From Clostridia bacterium (GTDB lineage: Bacteria > Bacillota > Clostridia > Oscillospirales > Butyricicoccaceae): a stretch of DNA of 41,358 bases. Shown piece by piece: positions 1-10,716 of the stretch. Both the position numbers and the translations under genes were made by a program. Under the pieces are notes generated by a model. It ran no database searches, had not been told where the DNA came from, and worked only from the letters and a program-made list of their open reading frames with translations. Within the stretch, counting starts at the first letter, position 1. Each line of letters begins with the position of its first letter. The DNA lies in the NCBI GenBank assembly GCA_017559995.1, contig JAFYPP010000075.1:1-41358 (forward strand), read 5' to 3'.

Positions 1-2831
<2,831 letters not shown>

Positions 2832-2835
<4 letters not shown>

Positions 2836-3602
2836 TGATTCGCCGCCTCGATAATGTCTTCAAAGCTTTCGGTCTTGAGAGAGGCGCCGCCGATGAGGCC
2901 GCCGTCCACGTCGGGCTGGGCCAGCAGTTCTGCGGCGTTGGCGGTGTTCATGCTGCCGCCGTAGAGGATGGAGACCGCGCGGGCCAGACGGGCGCCGTAC
3001 AGCTGGCGCACCACCTCACGGATGGCTTCGCAGACCTCGCCGGCCTGTTCGGCGGTGGCGGTATAGCCGGTGCCGATGGCCCAGATGGGCTCGTAGGCGA
3101 TGACCACACGGCGGATCTGGTCCTGCATGACGCCCCGGAGGGCGGTCTTGACCTGCATACGCACCACGTCCAGGGTGACGTCGTTGTCACGCATCTCCAG
3201 ACTCTCGCCCACGCAGATGATGGGGCGGAGGTCGGCCTGCAGGGCGGCCAGCACCTTTCTATTGACGGTGGTGTCGGTCTCGTTGTTGTCACGGCGGCGT
3301 TCGCTGTGACCGATGATGACGTACTTTACGCCGGCTTCGGCCAGCATTTCGCAGGAGATCTCACCGGTATAGGCGCCGTTTGCCTCATAGTGGCAGTTCT
3401 GGGCGCCGATGGCGATGCGGGTGCCCTTGGCGGCCTTCACCGCCGCGGGGATCTGCAGGAAGGGCACGCACAGCACCACGTCGCACCAGCGGGCCTGCAC
3501 GGCCTTGGGCTTGAGCTGACGGATGAACTCTTTGGCCGCTTCGGCGTTGAGGTTCATCTTCCAGTTGCCGGCGATGACGGTCTTGCGGTATTTCAAATTC
3601 AT
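2832..3602 (-). CDS. tpiA: Triosephosphate isomerase
   Basis: Interconverts dihydroxyacetone phosphate and glyceraldehyde 3-phosphate; a cytosolic TIM-barrel dimer. At 256 residues it has normal length. Visible active-site elements are GNWKMN (Asn13, Lys15), IIGHSERR (catalytic His99), AYEPIWAIGTG (catalytic Glu171, followed by the mobile loop) and the phosphate-binding LYGGSMN and GGLIGGASL near the C-terminus. It starts 9 bases after pgk and ends in a 4-base overlap with gpmI, so it is the second gene of the glycolytic operon. Secure. Confidence 0.97.
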
Positions 3603-3611
3603 GAGGATCGT

Positions 3612-4805
3612 TTACTCCTTATCGTCCAGGCAGGCGATACCGGGCAGGACGTTACCCTGCAGGAAGTTCAGGGAGGCGCCGCCGCCGGTGGAAATGTGGG
3701 TGACATAGCGGGAATAACCCATCTTGGCGATGGCCGCGGCAGAGTCGCCGCCGCCGATGATGGACACGCCGCGGACCTTGGCAACGGCCTCGGCAATGGT
3801 CTCGGTGCCGTGGGCAAAGTTGGGCATCTCAAAGACGCCGGCGGGGCCGTTCCACACAACGGTACGGGCGGACTCGATGATACGGGCGTACATTTCAGCG
3901 GTGGCGGGGCCGATATCCATACCGGCATAGCCGTCGGGGATCTGGCCGGCGGGAACCACCTTGATGTCGGCGTCGTTGGCGAACTTGTCGGCAACCACGT
4001 TATCAACAGGCAGCAGCAGGTTGCAGCCCTGCTCCTTGGCGCGCTCCATCAGCTTGCCCATCTCTTCCACCATGGACTCCTCGTACAGAGAGTCGCCGAT
4101 GTTGCCGCCCAGGGCCTTACGGAAGGTGTAGGACATGGCGCCAACCACCAGAACGGTGTCGCACTGCTCCATCAGCAGCTTTTCGATGAGCTTCAGCTTT
4201 TCAGAGACCTTGGAACCGCCCAGAATGGCCACGAAGGGATGCTGGGGGTTGTTCATGGCACGGCCCATGGCCTTGACCTCGGTGTCGATGAGGAAACCGC
4301 TGACAGAGGGCAGATAGTCGGCGATGCCGGCGGTAGTGGCGTGGGCACGGTGAGCGGTGCCGAACGCGTCGTTGACGAAAATGTCAGCCAGAGAGGCCAG
4401 GCTCTTGGCAAACTCGGGATCGTTCTTTTCCTCTTCCTCACGGAAGCGGATATTTTCCAGCAGCATGACCTGGCCGGGCTTGATGCCGTTGGCCATCATC
4501 TGGGCGATGGGGCCGTTGATGTCGGCGGCGATGGGCACCTTGATGTTCAGGAACTCCTCCAGAGCGGCGGCAACGGGCTTGAGGCTCATCTTGGGATTGA
4601 CCTTGCCCTTGGGACGGCCCAGGTGAGAGCACAGGATAACGGACGCATTGTTTTCCAGCAGGTAGCGAATGGTGGGCAGCGCGCCGCGGATGCGGATATC
4701 GTCGGTGATCTCACCGTTCTCATCCAGAGGCACATTGAAGTCGCAGCGCAGGAATACTTTCTTTCCGGAAACGTCGATGTCTTTGACAGTTTTCTTGTTG
4801 TACAT
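3612..4805 (-). CDS. pgk: Phosphoglycerate kinase
   Basis: Transfers phosphate between 1,3-bisphosphoglycerate and ADP, giving ATP in glycolysis. The 397-residue two-domain protein shows the substrate-binding RCDFNVP near residue 25, the CSHLGRPKG motif near residue 60, the GGSKVSEK hinge region, NGPAGVFE, and the C-terminal nucleotide-site GGGDSAAAI and HISTGGGASL. It is the first gene of the operon, directly behind a strong promoter. gapA, often the first gene of such operons, is absent: the gene upstream on this strand is trmL and is separated by a terminator. Secure. Confidence 0.97.
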   Translation of the reverse strand: MYNKKTVKDIDVSGKKVFLRCDFNVPLDENGEITDDIRIRGALPTIRYLLENNASVILCSHLGRPKGKVNPKMSLKPVAAALEEFLNIKVPIAADINGPIAQMMANGIKPGQVMLLENIRFREEEEKNDPEFAKSLASLADIFVNDAFGTAHRAHATTAGIADYLPSVSGFLIDTEVKAMGRAMNNPQHPFVAILGGSKVSEKLKLIEKLLMEQCDTVLVVGAMSYTFRKALGGNIGDSLYEESMVEEMGKLMERAKEQGCNLLLPVDNVVADKFANDADIKVVPAGQIPDGYAGMDIGPATAEMYARIIESARTVVWNGPAGVFEMPNFAHGTETIAEAVAKVRGVSIIGGGDSAAAIAKMGYSRYVTHISTGGGASLNFLQGNVLPGIACLDDKE

Positions 4806-4856
4806 ACCCTTTTCCTCACATTCTTATATTTTAGAAAAAAATGCTCATATATCCTG

Positions 4857-4890
4857 ATTATAGTATACAAAAGTGTTGTTTTCAAGTCAA
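4857..4890 (-). promoter_or_regulatory. Promoter of the pgk-tpiA-gpmI-eno operon (two overlapping sigma-A sites)
   Basis: Two overlapping housekeeping-type promoters are visible on the minus strand: TTGACT-N17-TATACT and, shifted by 5 bases, TTGAAA-N17-TATAAT. Both have an ideal 17-base spacer. The second -10 box is 51 bases upstream of the pgk ATG. Such stacking fits the high expression expected for glycolysis. Confidence 0.8.
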
Positions 4891-4948
4891 AAACACCATG
4901 AAAAAGCCGAATTCCCGCCGTTTTTTCACACTTTTTCGTCACAATCAA

Positions 4949-4976
4949 CAAAAGCGCCCCGCATAGCGGAGCGTTT
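4949..4976 (-). terminator. Rho-independent terminator after trmL
   Basis: On the minus strand an 8-bp GC-rich stem (CGCTCCGC/GCGGGGCG, with one G-U pair) with a 4-base loop is followed by CTTTTGTT. It separates the sirtuin-dinB-trmL operon from the pgk promoter downstream. Confidence 0.75.
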
Positions 4977-4989
4977 TTCCTTTTCCTGG

Positions 4990-5487
4990 TTACGGCGAGG
5001 GGCAGCCGCCCAGCTTGCCCACTTCCTGCAGGCCCGCGAAGTCCCCCTGCCGCAGCACCTCGTAGACGGTGACCGCCACGGCGTTGGACAGGTTGAGGCA
5101 CCGGGCGCCGGGGCGCATGGGGATGCGGACGGTGCGGTCGGGGTCGGCTTCCAGCAATTCTTCGGGGAGGCCGCGGGTCTCCTTGCCGAAGAGCAGCCAG
5201 GTCTCCTGCTGATCGTACTCCACGTCGCAGTAGCTGTGGGCCGCCTTGGAGGAAGCCATCCAGGGGCGGACGTGGGGATGGGCGGCCTTGAAGTCGCCCC
5301 AGCTGTCGTAGGTGGTGACGGTGAGCTGATCCCAGTAGTCCAGACCCGCCCGCTTGAGCCATTTGTCCTCGATGGAAAAGCCCATAGGGCCGATGAGGTG
5401 GAGATGGGCGCCGGTGACGGCGCAGGTGCGGGAGATGTTGCCGGTGTTCTGGGGGATCTCCGGCTCCAGTAATACGATATGGATCAT
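4990..5487 (-). CDS. trmL: tRNA (cytidine/uridine-34 2'-O)-methyltransferase, SPOUT family
   Basis: Methylates the 2'-OH of the wobble nucleotide of certain leucine tRNAs using S-adenosylmethionine. The 165-residue size and motifs are those of TrmL: the N-terminal LLEPEIPQNTGNI, the LFGKETRGLP stretch, and the trefoil-knot SAM site IPMRPGARCLNLSNAVAV. The start is supported by an AGAAGGAT site inside the dinB 3' end. It is the last gene of a tight operon: the stop of dinB is 5 bases before its ATG, and a terminator follows. The C-terminus (GKLGGCPSP) is slightly extended and unremarkable. TrmL is a confident family call; the exact tRNA target is inferred from the family. Confidence 0.93.
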   Translation of the reverse strand: MIHIVLLEPEIPQNTGNISRTCAVTGAHLHLIGPMGFSIEDKWLKRAGLDYWDQLTVTTYDSWGDFKAAHPHVRPWMASSKAAHSYCDVEYDQQETWLLFGKETRGLPEELLEADPDRTVRIPMRPGARCLNLSNAVAVTVYEVLRQGDFAGLQEVGKLGGCPSP

Positions 5488-5492
5488 GTGTG

Positions 5493-6755
5493 TTATCCTT
5501 CTTCCGGCCCAAATTCACTGGGCTTTTCGTTTTCATGCTCCGGGTCGGTGGAGATGCCCAGGTCGTTGCCCAGCAATCCCGCCGAGTGGATGGCGCCGGC
5601 GCCGTACTTGCCCCGGATGGCGTCCATGGCCCGCTCCAGACCGGCCTGTTTCTTGCGTTTGACGGTGTCGGCCTCCTCAAAGAGCATCAGCTGTTCCACG
5701 TCCTCGTCGGGGGTCACCAGATTTTGCCCGGTGACGGTGAGCATACGGATGGGGGCCCGGGGATCCCAGTTGTCCCGCCACAGCTCCATGGCGCAGGCCG
5801 ACAGCACGTGGGCCAGATCGGTGGCGGTGCCCACCGACTTCTGCCGGGTGATGGACCGCAGGCCGGGGTCCTTGATGGTGAGCTGGACGGTGCGGCACTT
5901 CATGCCGGCTTTGCGCAGACGGGTGGCCACCTCGTCGGACAGGGCGTTGACCCCCAGACGCACGTCGGCCTCCCCAACCAGATCCCGGCGGAAGGTCATG
6001 CCGTTGCCCACCGATTTCACCGGCCGCTTGTCGTAAACGGATGCCACCGGCTCGTGCTCCAGACCGTTGGCGTACTCCCACAGCTGCCGCCCCAGCTTGC
6101 CCAGCCGCAGCTCCAGCATTTCCGGGTCGGACAGGGCCAGCTGACCGATGGTGCGGATGCCCACGGAGCGCAGGGTCAGTTCGGTGGCGGTGCCCACATA
6201 CAGCAGGCTGTTCACCGGCTTGGGCCACACCATCCAGGACAGGTCGTCCCGGCCGATGACGGTGGTGGCGTCGGGCTTTTTGTGGTCGGAGCCAAGCTTG
6301 GCGAAGATCTTGTTGAAGGACACGCCCACCGAAATGGTGAGGCCGGTCTCTTCCCGCACCTCTTTTCGCAGGCGGTCGGCGATGGTCTTTCCGTCGCCGA
6401 ACAGGCCGGTGCTGCCGGTGACATCCAGCCAGCTTTCATCGATGCCGAAGGGCTCCACCTGCTCGGTGTAACGGGCGTAAATGGCGTTGACCACCCGGCT
6501 CCAGTGGGCGTACTCCTTATGATGGGGCGGCACCAGCACCAGATCGGGGCATTTGCGTTTGGCCTCGTTGATGGTCTCGGCGGTCTTGATGCCGAAGCCC
6601 TTGGCCAGTTCGTTTTTGGCCAGAATGATGCCGTGGCGGCTTTCCGGGTCGCCGCACACCGCCATGGGCACGGTTTTCAGTTCGGGGCGCTTGAGCTGCT
6701 CCACCGAGGCGTAAAAGCCGTTGCAGTCGCAGTGGAGGATGACACGGTCGGTCAT
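5493..6755 (-). CDS. dinB: Y-family DNA polymerase (DNA polymerase IV type)
   Basis: Error-prone translesion DNA polymerase. The 420-residue translation begins MTDRVILHCDCNGFYASVEQ: Asp10 is the first catalytic carboxylate, and the Tyr of GFYASVE occupies the steric-gate position. The second catalytic pair is in FGIDESWLDVTG. A helix-hairpin-helix region (SVGIRTIGQLALSDPEML) and a little-finger domain follow. The canonical MDAFFASVE and SIDEAYLD are replaced by CNGFYASVE and GIDESWLD, a variant seen in some Firmicutes Y-polymerases. I chose the ATG at 6755, not an upstream in-frame one, because it forms an ATGA overlap with the sirtuin stop (6752-6755) and places the HCDCNG motif at the usual distance. 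It is cotranscribed with the sirtuin and trmL; no LexA box was recognised. Confidence 0.92.
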   Translation of the reverse strand: MTDRVILHCDCNGFYASVEQLKRPELKTVPMAVCGDPESRHGIILAKNELAKGFGIKTAETINEAKRKCPDLVLVPPHHKEYAHWSRVVNAIYARYTEQVEPFGIDESWLDVTGSTGLFGDGKTIADRLRKEVREETGLTISVGVSFNKIFAKLGSDHKKPDATTVIGRDDLSWMVWPKPVNSLLYVGTATELTLRSVGIRTIGQLALSDPEMLELRLGKLGRQLWEYANGLEHEPVASVYDKRPVKSVGNGMTFRRDLVGEADVRLGVNALSDEVATRLRKAGMKCRTVQLTIKDPGLRSITRQKSVGTATDLAHVLSACAMELWRDNWDPRAPIRMLTVTGQNLVTPDEDVEQLMLFEEADTVKRKKQAGLERAMDAIRGKYGAGAIHSAGLLGNDLGISTDPEHENEKPSEFGPEEG

Positions 6756-7477
6756 CGCACTTCCACCTGCTCCAGCACCTGTCCGATGGGCTCCCGGATG
6801 CACAGGTCGGCCCGGTAGTCATAGGGAGTTTCGTCCCGGTTGAGCAGCACGATGGGGCCTCCCCGGTAGTACCGGATGAGGCCGGCGGCGGGATATACCG
6901 CCAGAGAGGTGCCGCCGATGATCAAAAGGTCGGCCCGCTGCAGGGCGGCCACGGCGGCTTCGATGGTGTCACCGTTCAGGCTTTCCTCGTACAGCACCAC
7001 GTCGGGCTTGATCACCGAGCCGCAGGCGTCGCACAGAGGAATGTCGATGGCGTTTTTCATATATTGGGCGTCAAAGGCCTTGCGGCACCGGCGGCAGTAA
7101 TTGCGGTGCACCGAGCCGTGCAATTCCAGCACGTTTTTGCTGCCGGCGGCCTGATGAAGGCCGTCGATGTTCTGGGTGATGACGGCGGAGAGCTTGCCCG
7201 CCGCCTCCAGCCGGGCCAGTTTTTTGTGGGCGGCGTTGGGCCGCACATCCAGACAGAGCATCTTTTCCTTATAAAACCGGTAAAATTCCCCGGTCTGCCC
7301 CACGAAAAAGGTGTGGCTGAGGATGGTCTCGGGAGGATAGTCCCACTTCTGGTGGTACAGGCCGTCCACGCTGCGGAAATCGGGCACGCCCGATTCGGTG
7401 CTTACGCCGGCGCCGCCGAAAAAGACGATGCGCTCGGCCCGGTCGATATACTGCTGCAGGGTCTCCAAGGGTGTCAT
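6752..7477 (-). CDS. NAD-dependent protein deacylase, Sir2 (sirtuin) family
   Basis: Removes acyl groups from protein lysines, consuming NAD+ and giving nicotinamide and O-acyl-ADP-ribose. At 241 residues it has class-typical length. The NAD-binding GAGVSTESGVPDFR is at residues 22-35, TQNIDGLH at 101-108, catalytic His120 in LELHGS, and the structural Zn2+ ligands are C128-x2-C131 and C149-x2-C152. A C-terminal Rossmann GGTSLAVYPAAG follows. The Ala-Tyr-Arg signature of desuccinylating class III sirtuins is not obvious, so deacetylation is the more likely activity. First gene of the operon with dinB (4-base overlap) and trmL. Confidence 0.95.
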   Translation of the reverse strand: MTPLETLQQYIDRAERIVFFGGAGVSTESGVPDFRSVDGLYHQKWDYPPETILSHTFFVGQTGEFYRFYKEKMLCLDVRPNAAHKKLARLEAAGKLSAVITQNIDGLHQAAGSKNVLELHGSVHRNYCRRCRKAFDAQYMKNAIDIPLCDACGSVIKPDVVLYEESLNGDTIEAAVAALQRADLLIIGGTSLAVYPAAGLIRYYRGGPIVLLNRDETPYDYRADLCIREPIGQVLEQVEVR

Positions 7478-7509
7478 GGGGCTTCCTCCTTTGCGTTGCG
7501 CTTATGTTT

Positions 7510-7538
7510 CTTATACTCTCATTTCCCGCAAAAGTCAA
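7510..7538 (-). promoter_or_regulatory. Promoter of the sirtuin-dinB-trmL operon
   Basis: Minus-strand TTGACT-N17-TATAAG, with the -10 box 33 bases upstream of the sirtuin ATG. It is preceded upstream by the terminator of the SLH gene, so it starts a separate transcript. Confidence 0.7.
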
Positions 7539-7554
7539 CGCCCGCCGTAAAACA

Positions 7555-7584
7555 ACAGAAACGGCTCCGAAGAGCCGTTTCTGT
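7555..7584 (-). terminator. Terminator after the first SLH envelope gene
   Basis: Perfect 13-bp inverted repeat (ACAGAAACGGCTC and its complement) around a 4-base loop, followed on the minus strand by TGTTTTA. It starts 15 bases beyond the stop codon at 7599. The stem is symmetric, so it may work in both directions. Confidence 0.8.
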
Positions 7585-7598
7585 AATAGAACCTTGTT

Positions 7599-10502
7599 TT
7601 ACAGGGTCAGCATGCGGTGCAGGTACAGAGCGATGTTGCCGCGGGTACCCACGGTGGCGGGATACAGGTAGCCGGAAGTCAGAACTTCCTTACCGATAGC
7701 CCACTTGACAGCGGTCTGCGCCCAGCTTTCCACCTTGGCGTAGTCGGTGACGACGCTGGTGGAGCCGTTGGTGTAAGCGGTGTGCTTCAGGTACTTCACG
7801 TCGAAGTTATACATGAACTGGATGACCTCGGCGTTGGTAACGGTAGCGTTGGGATCAAAGACGGTAGCGCTGCGGCCGTTGGTGACGCCGGTCTGGCTGG
7901 CCCACAGGACGGCGTTGTAGTAGTACTCGCCCTTGACGATATCCTTGAAGGTGGTGGTGCCGGAAACGGCGGGAGAGCCGGCGGCGCGGTACAGGAAGGT
8001 GACCACCTGGGCGCGGGTCAGGCTGCCGTTGGCGTCATACTTGCCGCCGGGGACGCCGGTAGTGATGCCGCGGTTGTACAGGAAGTCAACGGAGTCGGCG
8101 TAAGTCTTGCTGGTGATATCAGAGAAATTGGCGGACTTGGAAGCGTACTTCACTTCGAAGAAGCAGGCGCCGGAGACGTAGTTGTCGTCCTTGTCGTAGG
8201 CCTTGTACTCGAAGGTGATGACCTGCTGGGTCTTGGCGGAGCTGTAGCTGGGAACGAAGGTGATGTTCTTCAGCAGCTTTCTGCCGGAACCGGAGGTCAG
8301 GTAGTAAGCGGTGCCGGTGGTGACGTCTTCCTGGCTGGACAGACCGTAGTTGTAGTACAGCTTGGCGCCCTTGGGCAGGGTGGTGAACTTGAAGTAGGCG
8401 TTATCCTGCTCGCCGACTTTCTCAAAAGCGGTGATGCTGGAGGAGAAGTCCAGAACCTGAGCAGCAGCCAGAGGCTCCTTGGTGTAGATGTTGGTGCTGA
8501 CGCCGGTGATGAACTCCACAGTACCGGTGACGGGCTCGTCCTCAACGTTCTTGCCGTCGTAGTAGTAGATCTCAAAGCTGGCGCGCTTGGTGCCCTTGCT
8601 GGAACCGCCCACGAAGTACAGATCCTCCAGATCGTACTCGTCGCTGTCGGGATCCATGTGGAAGGTCTTGTCGCCGGAGGTCTTGAAGGACTTGGTGCCG
8701 GCTACCAGATAGCCGTCGGTGGTGGTGTAGGGAGCGCCGTCAAAGACGATGTAAGCGATATCATCGGTATCAACCTCGTCATCCAGGAACTCTTCGAACG
8801 GTTCGACGTCCACGGGGACCTTCTCCTCGACGCCGGCAAAGATCTCGATGTCGGCCTTGTCGTGGATGGTGATCTGCAGGACGCCCTCGGCGTCGATGAT
8901 GTCGTCCTTATCGCCGTCGTAGTAGCCGTAGGCGGTGAACTCGATGGTCACGAGACCGGTGGCATCCTCGTCGGGAACGAAAGTGACATCGTCCAGATCC
9001 CACTCGTCGTCATCGGCGTCAGCCTTGACAAACAGCTCATCACTGCTGCCGACGACTTCTTCCTTCTTGGTGTCGTACTTGTAGTACAGTTCGCCCTCGC
9101 TGGCGCTCAGGTTGTTGTCGAACTCAATAGAAACCAGAGTATTCTTGCTGTCCAGCTTCTTGAAAGCGGCGCTGAAATCGCTGGAGACGAAATCCAGGAT
9201 CTCGCTGTTGCCAACTTCCATATTCAGCAGCATGAACTGCTCGGAGGTGATGACGATGTCGCCCTTCACGGACTTTTCGCCATCCGCATCGGCGAAAGCG
9301 GTGTAGGACACGATGGTGTCGTGGCCCTTGCCGTTGGCGACGAAGCACATCTCGGCGAAAGCGGTGGCGGAGTAAGCGTCGGTGCTCACTTCCACCTCGG
9401 TCTCGCACTCATCGTCGGCGTACAGGGTGCCGCTGATGTAGGAAGTGCTGGCCTTGGTGACGCCTTCCTTCTTACCGGTGATCTTGGTGATCTTGACGCC
9501 CTTCAGCTCGGCCTCGGAACCGAAGATGTTGGTCAGAGCAGCGGTGATCTCGTCCACGGCCTCTTCCAGATAGACATAGCTGGTGTCGGCATCCAGTTCG
9601 ATCTCGGCAACGGTGTCGTTGTAGATGATGACGGGCAGAATCAGATCGGGCAGATTATACTTTTCCTTTTCGTTGGACTCGGCAACGAAGGTGTAGGTGC
9701 CGGCGGTCTCAAACTTGGTGATGGAACCCAGTTCGTCACAGACCCACTTCTTGAAGTAGTTGGTGGTCTTGGTGCCGACGGACAGGGACTGCTCGGTAGC
9801 CTTGTTGTTCAGCAGCAGGCTGACAGAGGTGGGCAGAGAGGAGGTGACAGTGGTCACCTTGGTGCCGACGGGCACATAGATGGCATCCAGGGTGGCGTCA
9901 GCGGAATCCTGCAGGGTGATGTCGCCGACGGTGACGTCAACTTCGCCACTGATCTTGGTGCTGTCCAGCACGAAGGTGTAGGTGCCGGGCTCGTTGCGGT
10001 CGTAGTTGTCGCACTCCCAATCCCAAGTGGAGTCACAGGTGCTCTCGAAGGAACCGCCCTCGTAGTTCTTGATGATCTCCTGTGCGTTCAGGATGGCTTC
10101 GACGGTGGAGGCGCTGGTGCCCAGACCCACGGTGATGTCGTCCATGGTGATGGAGGTGACATCCTTGACGGTGATCTCATAGGTGTCGGTCTTGGAGGTA
10201 TCGCTCTTGGACTTTGCGGTGATGGTGGCGGTACCGGCCTTCTTGCCGGTGACCTTACCGTTGGTGCTGACGGTAGCATAGGTCTTGGAAGAGGTACTCC
10301 AGGTGACCGACTTGCTGGCGTTGTCGGGGGTGGCGGTGATTTCCAGTTCCAGGACCTCACCCACGCCGATAACGGTCTTTTCGCCGGTGATCTCGATCGC
10401 CGTCGGCTTGACAGTAGCGGCGCTTACATTTACGCAGCACAGGGACAGCATCATGGAGATGCTCAAAATCAGTGCTAAGGCTTTCTTTCCGTTCAATTTC
10501 AC
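7599..10502 (-). CDS. Secreted SLH-domain cell-surface protein with an N-terminal Ig-like (Big2) domain
   Basis: Probable S-layer or cell-wall-anchored surface protein of 967 residues. A signal peptide is clear (residues 1-28: KK then a hydrophobic run ending VSA). A Big2-type Ig-like domain spans about residues 32-113 (PTAIEITGEKTVIGVGE ... GTATITA). A long Asp/Glu-rich, beta-type central region of no recognised family follows. Three SLH repeats form the C-terminus, from about residue 793 (FSDITSKTYADSVDFLYNRG), 852 and 920; SLH domains normally bind pyruvylated secondary wall polymer. The start is GTG (10500-10502), chosen because AAAGGAGG lies 8 bases upstream and the signal peptide begins there. 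Next to a second SLH gene, but separated by a terminator. Function beyond envelope anchoring is unknown. Confidence 0.85.
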   Translation of the reverse strand: MKLNGKKALALILSISMMLSLCCVNVSAATVKPTAIEITGEKTVIGVGEVLELEITATPDNASKSVTWSTSSKTYATVSTNGKVTGKKAGTATITAKSKSDTSKTDTYEITVKDVTSITMDDITVGLGTSASTVEAILNAQEIIKNYEGGSFESTCDSTWDWECDNYDRNEPGTYTFVLDSTKISGEVDVTVGDITLQDSADATLDAIYVPVGTKVTTVTSSLPTSVSLLLNNKATEQSLSVGTKTTNYFKKWVCDELGSITKFETAGTYTFVAESNEKEKYNLPDLILPVIIYNDTVAEIELDADTSYVYLEEAVDEITAALTNIFGSEAELKGVKITKITGKKEGVTKASTSYISGTLYADDECETEVEVSTDAYSATAFAEMCFVANGKGHDTIVSYTAFADADGEKSVKGDIVITSEQFMLLNMEVGNSEILDFVSSDFSAAFKKLDSKNTLVSIEFDNNLSASEGELYYKYDTKKEEVVGSSDELFVKADADDDEWDLDDVTFVPDEDATGLVTIEFTAYGYYDGDKDDIIDAEGVLQITIHDKADIEIFAGVEEKVPVDVEPFEEFLDDEVDTDDIAYIVFDGAPYTTTDGYLVAGTKSFKTSGDKTFHMDPDSDEYDLEDLYFVGGSSKGTKRASFEIYYYDGKNVEDEPVTGTVEFITGVSTNIYTKEPLAAAQVLDFSSSITAFEKVGEQDNAYFKFTTLPKGAKLYYNYGLSSQEDVTTGTAYYLTSGSGRKLLKNITFVPSYSSAKTQQVITFEYKAYDKDDNYVSGACFFEVKYASKSANFSDITSKTYADSVDFLYNRGITTGVPGGKYDANGSLTRAQVVTFLYRAAGSPAVSGTTTFKDIVKGEYYYNAVLWASQTGVTNGRSATVFDPNATVTNAEVIQFMYNFDVKYLKHTAYTNGSTSVVTDYAKVESWAQTAVKWAIGKEVLTSGYLYPATVGTRGNIALYLHRMLTL

Positions 10503-10644
10503 AGTTCTTCCTCCTTTGAGTAAATTGACAGAATATTCTGATAGTATAATAGCACAGATTTCTCAAAAAAGATACAGCTTTTCTATAAAATATTTCTTAA
10601 AAACCGCAAAAGAAAGCGCCCTTCCAAAAACAGGCAGGGCGGCG
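10503..10644. other. AT-rich leader upstream of the first SLH gene
   Basis: About 140 bases of mostly A/T sequence hold the ribosome site and 5' leader of the 7599-10502 gene. A -10-like TATACT is present on the minus strand near 10543-10548, but no good -35 box is found at 16-18 bases, so I do not call a defined promoter. Confidence 0.4.
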
Positions 10645-10680
10645 GCAAAAGAAAACCCCCGGGGGAAAACCCCGGGGGTA
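10645..10680 (-). terminator. Terminator after the second SLH envelope gene
   Basis: A 10-bp all-GC-core stem (ACCCCCGGGG with CCCCGGGGGT) and a 5-base loop, followed on the minus strand by TTTTCTTTTG. Lies 37 bases after the stop at 10717. Confidence 0.8.
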
Positions 10681-10716
10681 AATCTTATGAAGTTAAATCG
10701 TGAGATTTAAGCTCAA

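Noticed and set aside
5493..7477. Sirtuin-dinB pair as a defence system
   Set aside because: Both have normal housekeeping architecture and sit with trmL under a sigma-A-like promoter; no effector domain is fused.
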